Assembly (NCBI GenBank): GCA_023252095.1
Contig: JAHEXN010000234.1
Coordinates: 1-5,484, forward strand
Direction: 5' to 3'
DNA from: Actinomycetes bacterium
Lineage (GTDB): Bacteria; Actinomycetota; Actinomycetes; Propionibacteriales; Nocardioidaceae
DNA: 5,484 nt
Below the pieces are notes generated by a model that made no database searches, was not told where the DNA came from, and saw nothing but the letters and a program-made list of their open reading frames with translations. Both the position numbers and the translations under genes were made by a program. Positions 4,178 through 5,484 of the stretch are shown piece by piece (within the stretch, counting starts at the first letter, position 1; the number at the start of each line of letters is the position of its first letter).

Positions 4178-5484
4178 ATGACTTCGCAGCCCTATCCACC
4201 GCAGCAGCCGCAGCCGCAGTACCAGCAGGCTCCCGGCGCGCCGGCCCAGGTCTCCAACCCTTTCTCGGGTCTCCCGCTCGTCGACGTCCTGCGTGACGTC
4301 GCCGCGCTGGTGCTCCTCGTCACGGCGCTCTTCTACGACTGGAGTGCCGATCTCGGCGTCAGCAAGGGCGCCGAGCTCTGGTACGTCGACGTGTCGCTCG
4401 CGTTCGCCCTGGTCTCCCTCGCAGCCACGTACCTCTGGAAGCTCGGCGTGTTCGGGCAGGCATGGAACGTCCGCACCAACGGTCTGATCCGTCTCGGTGC
4501 AGCCATTCCCTACTTCATCAGCGTCCTCGTCGTCGTGATCCTCGATCTCGCCGACGACCGTGGCGTATTCGTCGGTGTTGCTGTCGGCCTCTTCGGTGCG
4601 ATCCTCGCCGCGCAGCCCCGCAAGCACGAGCTGCCGCCCACCTCGCTCGCTCCGAGCGACAAGATCTGGGTCTACGTGACCGGGGGCCTCGTGGCCCTCT
4701 CGGCGCTGCTCGCGCTCATCACGTCCCTCATCTACATCGGTGACCTGAACGACTTCGGGGCCGAGGCGCCCGAGATCATCGTGTACGTCATCGCCGCGAT
4801 CGTCTACACCGTGCTGCTGGCCTACGGTGCAGTCCTGGCTCTGCTCTCGAAGCCGGCTGGCATCGCACTCATCGCCGGCTTCGGTCTGATCGTGCTGATT
4901 CTCGGCATGCTGCTCATCGACGGCGAGAACGCGTCGCAGCTCACGGGATTCATCACACTGCCCGGCGGTGTCGAGAGCTTCCAGATCCCGGGCTTCGGTG
5001 CGTTCCTGCTCGTCGGTGCAGCCGCTGCTGCCCTCTCACCGGGCGCCTCGCGCGCCACGGGCGGCGCCTCGCACCCGATCTCGCTGGCCGGGGCGGCCAA
5101 GTCGGGCTTCCTGCTGCTCGCGCTCGCCTCGCTGATCCACGTGCTTGGCGCGATCTGCATCGGCATCGTCGCCGACGACTTCGGTGCCAGCGTCATCGTG
5201 TCGCTCATCATCTCGGTGCTCGCGGCGGGTGTGGCGGTCTTCGGCTTCGTCACGACGTCGTCGACTGGCGCCAAGACACTGCCGCTCGTCGCGGTCGCCG
5301 TGTGGGCCGTCCTCGTCATCGTCGCGTCGATCGTCATGGCGATCATCGACGAGGTCTCGCCCGGCTTCGTGAGCCTCGTCGGATCTTCGCAGTCGCTGCC
5401 GGCCCACACCTGGCTCGGAGCGATCCTGGCGGCGCTGTTCATCGCCTTCGCGATCACGGGCGCCGGCACGATCGGCAGCGGCGT
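4178..5484 (+). CDS. Polytopic membrane protein with Pro/Gln-rich N-terminus, 3'-truncated
   Basis: The frame is open from ATG (4178) to the window end: 435 residues with no stop. Residues 5-24 form a Pro/Gln/Tyr-rich tail (PYPPQQPQPQYQQ), typical of actinobacterial membrane proteins and probably cytoplasmic. NPFSGLPLVDVLRD (27-40) leads into the first hydrophobic helix. By eye there are about 12 hydrophobic segments, near 38-54, 70-88, 105-124, 129-145, 163-187, 199-223, 227-247, 272-286, 306-331, 337-358, 366-390 and 412-430. Loops are short; the longest (about 248-271) contains LPGGVESFQIPGFG. No transporter signature, ATP-binding motif or catalytic residue pattern is recognisable. It resembles unnamed multi-helix proteins of Cellulomonas-like actinobacteria that begin with a proline-rich tail and an NPF(A/S)G motif, but I cannot assign a family with confidence. 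It follows the 96-aa gene by 76 nt with its own candidate promoter, so it is probably a separate transcription unit. Confidence 0.85.
   Translation, partial: MTSQPYPPQQPQPQYQQAPGAPAQVSNPFSGLPLVDVLRDVAALVLLVTALFYDWSADLGVSKGAELWYVDVSLAFALVSLAATYLWKLGVFGQAWNVRTNGLIRLGAAIPYFISVLVVVILDLADDRGVFVGVAVGLFGAILAAQPRKHELPPTSLAPSDKIWVYVTGGLVALSALLALITSLIYIGDLNDFGAEAPEIIVYVIAAIVYTVLLAYGAVLALLSKPAGIALIAGFGLIVLILGMLLIDGENASQLTGFITLPGGVESFQIPGFGAFLLVGAAAAALSPGASRATGGASHPISLAGAAKSGFLLLALASLIHVLGAICIGIVADDFGASVIVSLIISVLAAGVAVFGFVTTSSTGAKTLPLVAVAVWAVLVIVASIVMAIIDEVSPGFVSLVGSSQSLPAHTWLGAILAALFIAFAITGAGTIGSG

Noticed and set aside
4822..5469. Minus-strand 215-codon open frame antisense to the membrane protein
   Set aside because: The opposite frame encodes clear hydrophobic helices. 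The antisense product is Ser/Ala/Thr/Met-rich, the usual complement of Ile/Val/Ala/Leu codons.
1..5484. tRNA, rRNA, CRISPR array, integrase/transposase or riboswitch
   Set aside because: On reading both strands I saw no tRNA-like cloverleaf signature, regularly spaced direct repeats, recombinase motifs or long conserved leader. The intergenic gaps are all under 220 bp.

Overview
The window is high-GC DNA with strong G/C preference at third codon positions, frequent GTG starts and TAnnnT-type -10 hexamers. This, and the gene set (DUF5719, PF06262-type metallopeptidase-like protein, DUF3499, ManB), points to an actinomycete chromosome. The order resembles the conserved actinobacterial manB neighbourhood known from mycobacteria and relatives. 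I cannot name the genus from the sequence alone.

Layout: (1) 1-1283, plus strand: the C-terminal part of a DUF5719 extracytoplasmic protein, whose 5' end lies outside the window. (2) 1281-1497: a convergent intergenic region. It holds a strong hairpin built over the DUF5719 stop codon, a second small hairpin, and a pair of inverted ~44-bp REP-like units ending in GTATCGAGAC/GTCTCGATAC. (3) 1498-1974, minus strand: a metallopeptidase-family protein whose HExxH zinc motif appears degenerate. (4) 1975-2022: a 48-bp divergent promoter region with a -10-like hexamer exactly 6 nt before each GTG start, suggesting two leaderless transcripts. (5) 2023-2355, plus strand: DUF3499, a small Cys/His protein. 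(6) 2454-3806: manB, phosphomannomutase/phosphoglucomutase, with all catalytic motifs intact. (7) 3811-4101: an acidic 96-aa protein of unknown function, 4 nt downstream of manB with its Shine-Dalgarno inside the manB 3' end. (8) 4178-5484: a polytopic membrane protein with a Pro/Gln-rich N-terminus, cut by the window end.

How they fit together: ManB interconverts mannose-6-phosphate and mannose-1-phosphate (and probably the glucose phosphates), feeding GDP-mannose for cell-envelope glycoconjugates. Its conserved association with DUF5719, the metallopeptidase-like protein and DUF3499 suggests an envelope or glycosylation context, but no role for those three can be read from the sequence. The 96-aa protein is very probably co-translated with manB. 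The membrane protein appears to be a separate transcription unit.

I see no mobile element gene, CRISPR array, phage gene or defence system. Most of the window is ordinary conserved chromosome. The points most worth a second look are the compact divergent leaderless promoters, the inverted repeat pair, the apparently catalytically dead metallopeptidase and the unknown gene coupled to manB.
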